DNA from: Candidatus Accumulibacter phosphatis
GTDB taxonomy: Bacteria; Pseudomonadota; Gammaproteobacteria; Burkholderiales; Rhodocyclaceae
Reading direction: 5' to 3'
Length of the DNA: 64,000 nucleotides
Assembly: GCF_012939955.1 (NCBI RefSeq)
Contig: NZ_SPMY01000006.1
Location: 1 to 64,000, forward strand
Shown here: positions 16,219 to 24,276 of the stretch, piece by piece
How the letters are laid out: each line of letters starts with the position of its first letter
How positions within the stretch are numbered: the first letter of the stretch is position 1
Made by a program: the position numbers and the translations under genes
The notes under the pieces: generated by a model
The model's database searches: none
What the model was told of the DNA's origin: nothing
Seen by the model: only the letters and a program-made list of their open reading frames with translations

Positions 16219-16649
16219 ATCCCGGCGCAGATCACAAAGCGCAATTGCTGCCGCTCAACGCGAACGGAAAGCCGATAGCTGGTGCCGGAATTACGGTGCA
16301 GTTCAACCCGGCGACCTACTCGAACACCTGGAACATCACCTGGAACGAAGTCGGGCAAAGCCTGCAGTGGACGAAGACTACGGCAGGCGATCTCGTGCTC
16401 ACGTTGAACTACGACAGCTACGAGGCACGTACCGATGTTCGCGAGAAGACAAAACACTTCAAGGAACGGCTTGACCCGGGCCAATCGAAAACGGGCCAGG
16501 CCGTGGGTTGCCTGTTCCAGTGGGGAAAGAGCACCTACAAGGGGGTCGTGGTGAGTCTCAAAGAAGACTTCTCTTTGTTTCTCGCTGACGGCACTCCGGT
16601 CAGATCGGTGCTGACGCTAACGCTCAAAGCGTGGCCGCAATCCAGTTGA
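16215..16649 (+). CDS. CIS tube-type adaptor protein (Afp7/Pvc7 N-domain-like)
   Basis: A 144-aa protein starting 4 bp inside the end of the repeat protein. It has the features of the contractile-injection-system tube N-terminal domain: VQFNPATYSNTWNITW, then GDLVLTLNYDSYEARTDVRE and CLFQWGKSTYKGVV. In many eCIS loci this domain is fused to a LysM domain. Here the LysM part is a separate gene 44 bp downstream in another frame. It probably bridges the tube end and the spike or baseplate. Confidence 0.85.
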   Translation: MNPGADHKAQLLPLNANGKPIAGAGITVQFNPATYSNTWNITWNEVGQSLQWTKTTAGDLVLTLNYDSYEARTDVREKTKHFKERLDPGQSKTGQAVGCLFQWGKSTYKGVVVSLKEDFSLFLADGTPVRSVLTLTLKAWPQSS

Positions 16650-16692
16650 GGGTGGCCACGGCGGCAAACGGAGAAATATCAGGATACCGGCA

Positions 16693-16881
16693 ATGATCAC
16701 ATCGACGATGGTTTGGACAGTAAAGTCAGGGGACACGCTGCCAATGATTGCTGCGCAGGTCTACGGTGACCCGCGTCTGTGGCGGCCAATCGCTGACGCC
16801 AACGGCATCGCCGACCCCTTGCGATTTCCAGTTCAACAGGACTTTGGCCGCCTGTTGCTGGTACCTGCCCCGAGAGCATGA
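16693..16881 (+). CDS. Small LysM-domain protein
   Basis: This 62-aa protein is essentially one LysM domain: VWTVKSGDTLPMIAAQVYGD, then WRPIADANGIADPLRF and the closing LLVPAPRA. In phage-type tails this XkdP-like domain sits at the hub and is thought to stabilise it rather than to bind cell wall. It overlaps the next gene at ATGA. It would be the C-terminal half of an Afp7/Pvc7-like protein if the two genes were joined. Confidence 0.88.
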   Translation: MITSTMVWTVKSGDTLPMIAAQVYGDPRLWRPIADANGIADPLRFPVQQDFGRLLLVPAPRA

Positions 16882-17945
16882 GCGCGCCCGTCACGCCGCT
16901 GGTCGGCATACCGCGATTCACGTTGTCGATAGCCAAGGTCGCAGCTGACCCGGCGCTGAAGGCCGACATCGGCTCGGTAGAGTTGTGCGAGGACCTCAAC
17001 ATGCCGGCGATGTTGAGTTTCTCGGTCAATCTCTGGGACGGGATGCGCATGCGCCTGAATGAAGCCTATCTCGACCAGTTTGCGCTGGGTACGCCGCTTG
17101 AAATGGCACTCGGCATCAATAGCGAGACCGCTGTATTTACCGGTGAGGTCACTGCCCTGGAGCCCGCGTTCGGCGGCATCGACGGCCCCGACAGCTTGCG
17201 GGTTCGGGCCTACAATCGCCTGCACCGGCTTCAGTTCGGGAACCGCCAGCGCACTTTTCAAAACAAGACATCCAGCGACATCGCCGCCGAGATCGGCAAT
17301 GCGATTGGCTTGACCGCCGCGGCCGAGAGCACTACCGAAAAACATCCGCACGTCACGCAGAATAACGAAACCGACCTGGCGCTCCTGTTACGCCTGGCTT
17401 GGCCGCTCAACTATGAGGTGTCGGTTGAGGACAAGACACTCTATTTTCGCAAGCCCAAGCTGCAGGACGATCCCGTTATCAGCCTGACCTATCGCCGCGA
17501 CCTGATCCAATTTACGCCACGCCAGCGGGTCATAGCCGACGGCGCCAAGGTCGAGGTGCGTGGCTGGGATGTAAAGACCAAGAAACTCATTCTGGGCAAA
17601 GCAGGGGCTGGCGACGAAACAGCGAAAATGGGTGGCAAGCAGACCGGTGCCGAATTGTCGGCTGCCGCCTTTACGTCGGCGACACGCACCATTCCGGGGC
17701 AGATCCTGGCCGACGCCGATGCGGCCGCCCAGATGGCGAAAGCCTGGTACAACCGCCAGCAAAGCAACTTCATCGAGGCGCAAGGGGAATGCGCGGGATC
17801 GCCCCTGATCCGCGCCGGCAAGACAATCGATATTGCCGGCGTCGGCAAGGCATTCAGCGGCCCCTATTACGTCGTATCGGCCCAACACACGATCGGGCCG
17901 ACCGGCTATCGTACTCGCTTCGAAGTTACGAGGAATTCCGTATGA
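16878..17945 (+). CDS. Spike hub protein, gpD/gp27-like (N-part of VgrG)
   Basis: This 355-aa protein resembles the phage late-control D family that forms the trimeric hub under the tube. Evidence is VELCEDLNMPAMLSFSVNLW, the segment EVTALEPAFGGIDG and the later HHVTQNNETDLALLLRLAWP-like stretch typical of the gp27 fold. The C-terminal half has a turn-rich beta domain (DVKTKKLILGKAGAGDETAK). It overlaps the neighbours on both sides by 4 bp. The gp5-like spike is a separate gene, as in P2 gpD/gpV. Confidence 0.9.
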   Translation: MSAPVTPLVGIPRFTLSIAKVAADPALKADIGSVELCEDLNMPAMLSFSVNLWDGMRMRLNEAYLDQFALGTPLEMALGINSETAVFTGEVTALEPAFGGIDGPDSLRVRAYNRLHRLQFGNRQRTFQNKTSSDIAAEIGNAIGLTAAAESTTEKHPHVTQNNETDLALLLRLAWPLNYEVSVEDKTLYFRKPKLQDDPVISLTYRRDLIQFTPRQRVIADGAKVEVRGWDVKTKKLILGKAGAGDETAKMGGKQTGAELSAAAFTSATRTIPGQILADADAAAQMAKAWYNRQQSNFIEAQGECAGSPLIRAGKTIDIAGVGKAFSGPYYVVSAQHTIGPTGYRTRFEVTRNSV

Positions 17946-18625
17946 GTCTATGTCAGCAGCTTATCGGCGCCGCGAATGCTCCTGCAGGCAGCGGCGAACA
18001 CGGCGGCCGAGATGTCACCGCTCCAGTATCCGGAGCAGGGGTCGCCATTGGCGTTGTCACCAACCTCAAGGACCCGGACAACCTCGGCCGCGTGCGGGTG
18101 AAATTTCCCTGGTTTTCCGAGGATGACGAGAGCGAATGGGCCAGGGTGGCGACGCTGATGGCCGGCAAGGAACGCGGCAGCGTGTTTCTGCCCGAGGTCG
18201 ATGACGAAGTTTTAGTGGCCTTTGAGCACGGCGACATGCGCCGACCGTTCGTGATTGGTGCGCTATGGAACGGCGTCGACGTCCTGCCGCCGGAGTTCGC
18301 GAACGATGGCAAGAACAACGTCCGGCTTATCAAGTCGCGCAGCGGCCACATCATCAAGCTTGACGACACGGATGGCAGCGAAAAAATCGAGGTCATCGAC
18401 AAGACCGGCAAGAACTCCGTGGTCATCGATAGCAAGGAAAACACGATCACCATCACCACCGACAAGGACCTCGTGCTGAACGCGCCGCAGGGCAAGATCA
18501 GCCTGATCGCCAAAGAGCTGGAATTGAAATCCAGCGCAGCGATCAAGGTGGAAGCCGGTTCGGAAATGAATATCAAGGCCAGTGCCACCATGAATTTGCA
18601 GGGCGCGACCGTCAACATCAACTAG
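17942..18625 (+). CDS. Spike protein, gp5/gpV-like with OB fold and beta-helix
   Basis: A 227-aa protein. Residues near 35-60 (GVVTNLKDPDNLGRVRVKFP) begin the OB-fold baseplate domain of VgrG/gp5. The central VFLPEVDDEVLVAFEHGD, with FVIGALWNG following, is its conserved core. The C-terminal 80 residues repeat short hydrophobic strands (KIEVIDKTGKNSVVID, NTITITTDKDLVL), as in the triple-stranded beta-helix needle. It pairs with the hub gene just upstream and with the PAAR gene just downstream, which caps the needle tip. Confidence 0.93.
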   Translation: MSLCQQLIGAANAPAGSGEHGGRDVTAPVSGAGVAIGVVTNLKDPDNLGRVRVKFPWFSEDDESEWARVATLMAGKERGSVFLPEVDDEVLVAFEHGDMRRPFVIGALWNGVDVLPPEFANDGKNNVRLIKSRSGHIIKLDDTDGSEKIEVIDKTGKNSVVIDSKENTITITTDKDLVLNAPQGKISLIAKELELKSSAAIKVEAGSEMNIKASATMNLQGATVNIN

Positions 18626-18634
18626 GAGATGGTC

Positions 18635-19027
18635 ATGGGACAAGCAGCGGCAAAAAAGGGCGACCAGGTGATGGCAACCGATATCCACATCGTGATGATC
18701 CCGGCCGGTCCTGCGCCGGTGCCCACGCCCTTGCCGCATCCCTTTGTCGGGATCATCGACGGCGCTCTCAGCGCCGATGTGAATATCATGGGGATGGCGG
18801 CGGCGACCGTAGATTCCACGGCCTCCAATACCCCGCCGCACATTCCCCAGGGCGGCCCATTCCAGAATCCGCCCGGCAACAAGGCCACGATCAAGGTCGG
18901 CAGCACCGCCGTGAAGATCAACGGCAAAATGGCGGCCCGCAACGGCGACATGGCGACGACCTGCAATGATCCTTCCGACCTGCCGGCCGGAACCGTACTT
19001 GCGGTTGGCACCGTGTTCATCGGGTAA
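18635..19027 (+). CDS. PAAR-repeat spike tip protein
   Basis: This 130-aa protein begins MGQAAAKKGDQVMATDIHIV and later has ATIKVGSTAVKINGKMAARNG, a PAAR/Afp10-type tip. AGGAG lies 8 nt before the ATG at 18635, so this start is favoured over ATG 18629. PAAR proteins form a sharp cone on the spike and can carry effectors. No extra effector domain is fused here. It lies 3-9 bp after the spike gene and 8 bp before the gp25-like gene. Confidence 0.92.
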   Translation: MGQAAAKKGDQVMATDIHIVMIPAGPAPVPTPLPHPFVGIIDGALSADVNIMGMAAATVDSTASNTPPHIPQGGPFQNPPGNKATIKVGSTAVKINGKMAARNGDMATTCNDPSDLPAGTVLAVGTVFIG

Positions 19028-19035
19028 GCGCGGCC

Positions 19036-19443
19036 ATGGCGGAACGTGACTTTCTCGGGGTCGGTTGGCGATTCCCGATTGCGGTCGCTGCGGGACCCGA
19101 CCGCATCACCCGTATTGCAGTGTCCGCCTACGAACAATCGATCGAGGAGTCGATCCGGATCGTGCTCGGCACTCCGCCGGGCGAGCGACTGATGCGCTCA
19201 GAGTTTGGCTGCGATCTGAATCGCCTGGCGTTCGCCCCGAACAATACCTCGACCGCCGGCCTGGCAATCTTTTTTGTCCGCGAGGCGCTCCAAAAGTGGG
19301 AGCCCAGGATTGAACTGCTCCTGGTGGACGCACAGGCGGATTCCGATTCCGATGCCACGCTGTTGATCAGCATCGACTACCGCGTCATCACAACGAACCG
19401 CGAACACAACCTCGTTTACCCCTATTACCTGGGGAGGGAATGA
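19036..19443 (+). CDS. Baseplate wedge protein, gp25-like
   Basis: This 135-aa protein has the gp25 (GPW) hallmarks: YEQSIEESIRIVLGTPPGER, then LMRSEFGCDLNRLAF and ISIDYRVITTNREHNLVYP. In contractile systems gp25 links baseplate and sheath and helps start sheath polymerisation. The stop overlaps the start of the baseplate J-like gene at ATGA, so the two are coupled. The short length and position are normal for the family. Confidence 0.93.
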   Translation: MAERDFLGVGWRFPIAVAAGPDRITRIAVSAYEQSIEESIRIVLGTPPGERLMRSEFGCDLNRLAFAPNNTSTAGLAIFFVREALQKWEPRIELLLVDAQADSDSDATLLISIDYRVITTNREHNLVYPYYLGRE

Positions 19444-22400
19444 CCTTGTCCGCGAGCCATCCGCCCATTGATCCGCGGCGCGCCAAGCATTTTCTGATCG
19501 AAATGATCCGGAGGATCCCGGATCGGTTCAAGGAGTGGAAGTCGGCGGCAGAGGTTAGTGGTGACGACGACCAGATCCTGAGTGTTGCCGATGACAAGAG
19601 CGACTTCGGCATGGCCCTGTTGAAGCTGGCCGCGCACATGGGGGAAACGCTCACCGGTCAGATCAACCGCGTGCCGGAAAAGAATTTCCTGGCGTTTCTG
19701 GATTTTCTGGGAATAGACCGAAAGCCACCCCAGCCGGCGCGCGCGCCGCTGACCTTTGTCTTGTCCGACAAGGCTCCGACCGACCGACTGGTGCCGAGAG
19801 GCACGCAGGTGGGTGCCGCCAAACGCGAGGATGTCGTCTTCGAGACGGAACTGGACCTGATCGTGACCCGCGCCACCTTGGCGGGAGCGTTCTCGGTGGA
19901 CCTGCGCAAGGACCGCTACATCGAATTGAGCGGACTGCTTGCAGCTCCTGACGCCGCTGGCCTGGAAGTGTTTGGTGATGCGGGCGGGCCGTCTGCGTGG
20001 CAAGCGAACCCGCATGCGCTCTACATCGGGCACGACAGCTTGTACGCAAATGCCGACCGGGCGGGGGCGGGCTTGACCGTTGAATTCACTCTGGCAAAGG
20101 ACGATCAGTTGCCGATCTTGCGCTGGGAGTATTCAACGGCTGCGGGTTGGCGGGAGCCGGAAGAGGTGACTACAGGCAATTCAGGATATTCCCTGAAGAC
20201 ACCGGGCATTGCCCCGGTGACGGTTGCCGGCCACGATGACGTCGGTGCCATGGTCAGCAGATCGAGCTATTGGCTCCGGGCGAAGACCAACGACGCCGTG
20301 CCAGTGCAGGTCAGCAGTATTGCCGTCGGCACGGTGATCGACGATCGGCTGGTACCCGCATACCTGGCCTTTTTCAACAATGTTCCTTTGGATATCAGCA
20401 AGGATTTCTTCCCGTTTGGCGAACGTCCCAAATTCAACGACACCCTCTATATCGCCAGTCTCCAGGCACTCAGCATCCCCCATGCCCTGATCACGCTGGA
20501 CGTGGACCTGTCGCAAGCGCTTCCCCAACCGGTCGAGACGGTGAGTCTGGCCTGGGAGTACTGGGACGGTTCCATCTGGCGCATTGTCGGCACGACCACG
20601 CAGGGCGGTGCGCCCACCGCGGGTGACTTCGAATTTTCGGACACCAGCCAGGCCTTTACACAAGCTGGTGCCGTCACTTTCCGTTGCCCGCCGATCGTAC
20701 CAACGTCGGTCAATGGCATCGACGACTACTGGATTCGCATCCGAATCATCGCGGGTGATTACGGTAGGGAAGCCGGGTACCAACAGACGGCCAATGCCGC
20801 TCTGCAGCAGGATTTGGCGGAAATCGAAACCGATTCCAAGAAGTACCAGAGCATCCTGGCCTTGCTGACAAAGAACGGACTGGTCGATACCTTCATGTAC
20901 GTCGCCGCGACTTTCGCGGTCCCGTCGATCAAATCCATGGATCTCAGCTATAGCGTGACGAGCAGCGGGAAGGCGCACGCCCTTTTGACGGAAAACAGCT
21001 TCACCTATCGGGACGTGACCGCGCCCGGTCCGTTTCAACCGTTTTTCGGATGGAACGAAAACCGGCCCGCGCTCTACCTTGTATTCGACCCCGTCACCAC
21101 CCCGACCGGCACCGCGCTGAGCATTTACCTACAGGTCGTGCAGCCGCTCTATGGATCTCGACAGCCGGCCCAGGCCATTGGGTCGGCAGGCGCAGCGATC
21201 GTCGTCTGGTGGTATTGGAACGGCACGGACTGGCAGCGGTTGCCGGCCGAAGACGAGACGACAAATCTCACCCGCAGCGGGCTCCTGCGCTTCATCTCGC
21301 CGGCGAATGCAAGGGAGCGATATCTGTTCGGCAGGAAGGGCTTGTGGATTCGCGCCAGCCTCGAGTCTGGCGGCTACGCTGCACCACCCCGACTGGGCGC
21401 AATCGCCTTGAACACGGTCTGGGCCAGCCACGGCGTAACCTTCAGGGACCACATCCTCGGCTCGAGCAATGGCGACCCCGATCAAAGGTTCCAGTTCGCC
21501 AAGACGCCGATACTGGCGGGCCAGATCATCGAGGTTCGCGAGCCCACGCCGCCGGGCGACGCGGACCAGCAGCGTATTGCGGCTGACGAAGGTCCGGACG
21601 CGGTTCGCACCGTTACCGATGCCGCTGGCAATGTCATCGAAGTCTGGGTGCGCTGGCATGCCGTGTCGGCAATGAGCCTATCGACACCTGCCGATCGCCA
21701 TTATGTCGTGGACCACGTAACCGGCACCATTACCTTCGGCGACAGTGTGCACGGCCGGATTCCGCCGGCAGGCAAGGACAGCATTATGGTCAGGATCTAC
21801 CGCGCGGGTGGCGGCGCCAAGGGCCAGTGTGCGCTGCGCACCTTGACCGAGTTGAAAACCACCATCCCTCTCGTCGACCAGGTCTTCAACCTCGAAGCGT
21901 CGCACGGCGGCGCGGATGCGGAAGCCATCGCCAATGTGGCGATCAGTGGTCCTTTGCGCATCAAGAGCCGGAATCGCGCCGTCACCGTCGAGGACTACGA
22001 ATGGCTGGCGCGCGAGGCCGCGGGAGAGGTCGCGAAGTCCCGCTGCCTGGCACTGACCAGTGCAGATTCCCTGACCAAGGACAATCGTCAGGGCACTGCG
22101 CCGGGATGGATCACGGTGATCATCGTGCCGCACGGGGACGAGGACCAGCCGCTCCCGACCGAGAACCTGCTCCACACCGTCAAGGACTTCCTGACGGATC
22201 GAGCGCTGGCGACCCTGGGCAGCCGCATCGACGTGATCGGTCCGCGCTACGTTCCCATCGACGTCGCAGCAGAAGTGATCCCCCTGCGCATCGAGGAGGC
22301 GAAGGCGGTCGAGAAGCGGGTGTTCGACGAGTTGCGGGCGTTCCTGCATCCGCTGAGTGGTGGCCCGGATGGCGAAGGTTGGGAATTTGGTCGCGCCATA

Positions 22401-22568
22401 TATTTATCTGAAGTTGGCGCTGTGGTGCAGGGAACCGAGGGCGTGGACCGGGTGCGCAATCTGAGCATCCGCAAATCCGGCAGTGATCGACCGCAGGAAC
22501 GTATCGCAATGGCTAGCAACGATCTGGCTGCATCGGGACACCACACCATCGTGGCGACGGGAGCTTAG
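19440..22568 (+). CDS. Large baseplate J-like wedge protein
   Basis: This 1042-aa protein is the larger of two gpJ-like baseplate components (Afp11-like). The N-terminus (RAKHFLIEMIRRIPDRFKEW) and the LTGQINRVPEKNFLAFLDFL helix are followed by long beta-rich domains. The C-terminal third carries the typical segment RNRAVTVEDYEWLAREAAG, then LASRID-like strands and PLSGGPDGEGWEFGR. It builds the wedge ring around the spike. It overlaps the gp25-like gene and is followed after 2 bp by the smaller gpJ-like gene. Confidence 0.92.
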   Translation: MTLSASHPPIDPRRAKHFLIEMIRRIPDRFKEWKSAAEVSGDDDQILSVADDKSDFGMALLKLAAHMGETLTGQINRVPEKNFLAFLDFLGIDRKPPQPARAPLTFVLSDKAPTDRLVPRGTQVGAAKREDVVFETELDLIVTRATLAGAFSVDLRKDRYIELSGLLAAPDAAGLEVFGDAGGPSAWQANPHALYIGHDSLYANADRAGAGLTVEFTLAKDDQLPILRWEYSTAAGWREPEEVTTGNSGYSLKTPGIAPVTVAGHDDVGAMVSRSSYWLRAKTNDAVPVQVSSIAVGTVIDDRLVPAYLAFFNNVPLDISKDFFPFGERPKFNDTLYIASLQALSIPHALITLDVDLSQALPQPVETVSLAWEYWDGSIWRIVGTTTQGGAPTAGDFEFSDTSQAFTQAGAVTFRCPPIVPTSVNGIDDYWIRIRIIAGDYGREAGYQQTANAALQQDLAEIETDSKKYQSILALLTKNGLVDTFMYVAATFAVPSIKSMDLSYSVTSSGKAHALLTENSFTYRDVTAPGPFQPFFGWNENRPALYLVFDPVTTPTGTALSIYLQVVQPLYGSRQPAQAIGSAGAAIVVWWYWNGTDWQRLPAEDETTNLTRSGLLRFISPANARERYLFGRKGLWIRASLESGGYAAPPRLGAIALNTVWASHGVTFRDHILGSSNGDPDQRFQFAKTPILAGQIIEVREPTPPGDADQQRIAADEGPDAVRTVTDAAGNVIEVWVRWHAVSAMSLSTPADRHYVVDHVTGTITFGDSVHGRIPPAGKDSIMVRIYRAGGGAKGQCALRTLTELKTTIPLVDQVFNLEASHGGADAEAIANVAISGPLRIKSRNRAVTVEDYEWLAREAAGEVAKSRCLALTSADSLTKDNRQGTAPGWITVIIVPHGDEDQPLPTENLLHTVKDFLTDRALATLGSRIDVIGPRYVPIDVAAEVIPLRIEEAKAVEKRVFDELRAFLHPLSGGPDGEGWEFGRAIYLSEVGAVVQGTEGVDRVRNLSIRKSGSDRPQERIAMASNDLAASGHHTIVATGA

Positions 22569-22570
22569 TC

Positions 22571-23617
22571 ATGCCATTGCCGCTGCCAGATCTCGACACC
22601 CGCCGCTTCGACGATCTGGTCGGAGAAATGCGCGCCATGATTCCGTTGCTGGCGCCGGAGTGGACCAACCACAACCTTTCCGACCCCGGCATCACCCTGC
22701 TCGAGTTGTTGGCGTGGGTGAGCGAAGCGAACCTTTATCGCGCCAACCGCATACCCGCCAGGACCCTGGCCAACTTCATCTCGCTACTGCTCGGCGAGTC
22801 GTCCATCCAGAGTGAGGACTTCCGACAGGCAATGAGCGGTGTCACCACCCAGGATATCGAGCGCGCGGCAAGACAGGTGAGCGGCGAGGTCGACGAGGTG
22901 CATGTCCGCTACGCCGAGCGCGAGAACCGCGTATCGGTATTGATCGTATTGCGCGCCGGGGCGATGCAGGCCGCCGACATCGTCCGCGCAGCGCAGATGC
23001 GACTGCAGGGATTATGGGTGTCTGGACCGCGGCCGGTCGCGGAGTCTCTAGATGGCGCCAGACAGCGCGCCCTTCGCTTCTTCAACGATCCCTATCGAGC
23101 CATTACCACCGCAGACTTCGAGCGTGAGGCGATGTTGGCCAGCGCCGATGTCGGCCGCGTATCCATTGCCTCCTTTCCGGAGGCTGGCACGATCACGGTC
23201 GCGGTCGTTCCAGCCTCCGGCGCCGTCCCGGACGCAGCACTCCTGCGCACCGTCAAGGCACGACTTGACGATCGAAAGCTGGTCGGCACGCGCATCGTCG
23301 TGCGGCCACCGCGGTATACCGACATCACGCTGAAGGTCTCGCTTGTGACGCGACCCAATACCGTGAAAAGGGAGGTGGTCGACACGGTTACCGGCGCCAT
23401 CTCGGGTTTTTTCAATCCGCTCGGCGGTGGCCGCGACCGCAGGGGCTGGCCATTCGGCAGGCCGGTGTCGGCCTACGAACTCTATTACCTGATCGAATCG
23501 CTGGCGGGAGTGGACCATGTCGAGGGTCTCGAAATCAACGAAGATCTGCAGGCTCGAGAGGTGCCGATCGACGATCTGCCAAGCTTGCGCAGTTTGACCA
23601 TAACCCCGGTGAATTGA
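22571..23617 (+). CDS. Baseplate J-like protein, smaller paralogue
   Basis: This 348-aa protein contains NHNLSDPGITLLELLAWVSE, the core of gpJ-like baseplate proteins. It also has FNDPYRAITTADFEREAMLA and the C-terminal GGGRDRRGWPFGRPVSAYEL. It probably corresponds to Afp12 and pairs with the larger gpJ-like protein to form the wedge. The length is much shorter than its neighbour, as in other eCIS loci. A gpI-like gene follows immediately. Confidence 0.91.
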   Translation: MPLPLPDLDTRRFDDLVGEMRAMIPLLAPEWTNHNLSDPGITLLELLAWVSEANLYRANRIPARTLANFISLLLGESSIQSEDFRQAMSGVTTQDIERAARQVSGEVDEVHVRYAERENRVSVLIVLRAGAMQAADIVRAAQMRLQGLWVSGPRPVAESLDGARQRALRFFNDPYRAITTADFEREAMLASADVGRVSIASFPEAGTITVAVVPASGAVPDAALLRTVKARLDDRKLVGTRIVVRPPRYTDITLKVSLVTRPNTVKREVVDTVTGAISGFFNPLGGGRDRRGWPFGRPVSAYELYYLIESLAGVDHVEGLEINEDLQAREVPIDDLPSLRSLTITPVN

Positions 23618-23619
23618 TC

Positions 23620-24255
23620 ATGACAACCAAAAACGCCGCCTTCAACTATGCATCGCTGCTGCCCGAGTTGTTGCAGCACGCTGACTCGGGTTCGGGTTCC
23701 GACGGCGATGCCGCACCCCCGGCGACGCGCCTGCTCAAGGTCATCGATCCGATGTTCACGGATTGGGAGTGTCTGCTCGACCAAATCCCCGACTACTTCG
23801 ACCCCATGCGCGCACGCGAGGATTTTCTGCCGTGGCTGGCCAGCTGGACTGCACTGGTGCTGCGGGCGGACTGGTCGCCGGAGCAGAAGCGAACGGTGCT
23901 TGCAAAGATTATCCCGCTGTATCGCAAACGCGGCACCAAGGCCGGGCTGGAAGAGTACTTAAAGATCTACGTGGGCGATGGCGTGTCGATTTCCGACGAA
24001 CACGACCCGATACAGGTTGGCACGATTTCGACAGTCGGCGTCGATACTGTTGTCGGCGGCATGCCGCCGCACCTGTTTCACGTCAATGTCGCGTTCACGA
24101 CGCCGGATCCGGCCGAGTTGTCCCGGAAGACGGAATCGGTGCGGGCGGTGCTCGATATCGAAAAGCCGGCACACACTTCCTACAGCCTGAGCATTTCCGG
24201 TCCGACCTTTCAGATCGGCGTGCAGTCGACGGTTGGCATCGATACCCTTATTTAG
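23620..24255 (+). CDS. Phage tail protein, P2 gpI-like
   Basis: A 211-aa protein. ATG 23620 is preferred to TTG 23614, which overlaps the previous stop. The central region, YFDPMRAREDFLPWLASWTA, then RTVLAKIIPLYRKRGTKAGL and EEYLKIYVGDGV, matches the P2 gpI family found next to gpJ. It normally binds wedge proteins and helps attach the fibre. The C-terminal half is beta-rich with two similar STVGVDT motifs. The fibre gene follows after 21 bp. Confidence 0.88.
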   Translation: MTTKNAAFNYASLLPELLQHADSGSGSDGDAAPPATRLLKVIDPMFTDWECLLDQIPDYFDPMRAREDFLPWLASWTALVLRADWSPEQKRTVLAKIIPLYRKRGTKAGLEEYLKIYVGDGVSISDEHDPIQVGTISTVGVDTVVGGMPPHLFHVNVAFTTPDPAELSRKTESVRAVLDIEKPAHTSYSLSISGPTFQIGVQSTVGIDTLI

Positions 24256-24276
24256 CGTTGTTGAGGAGGCGAAACC

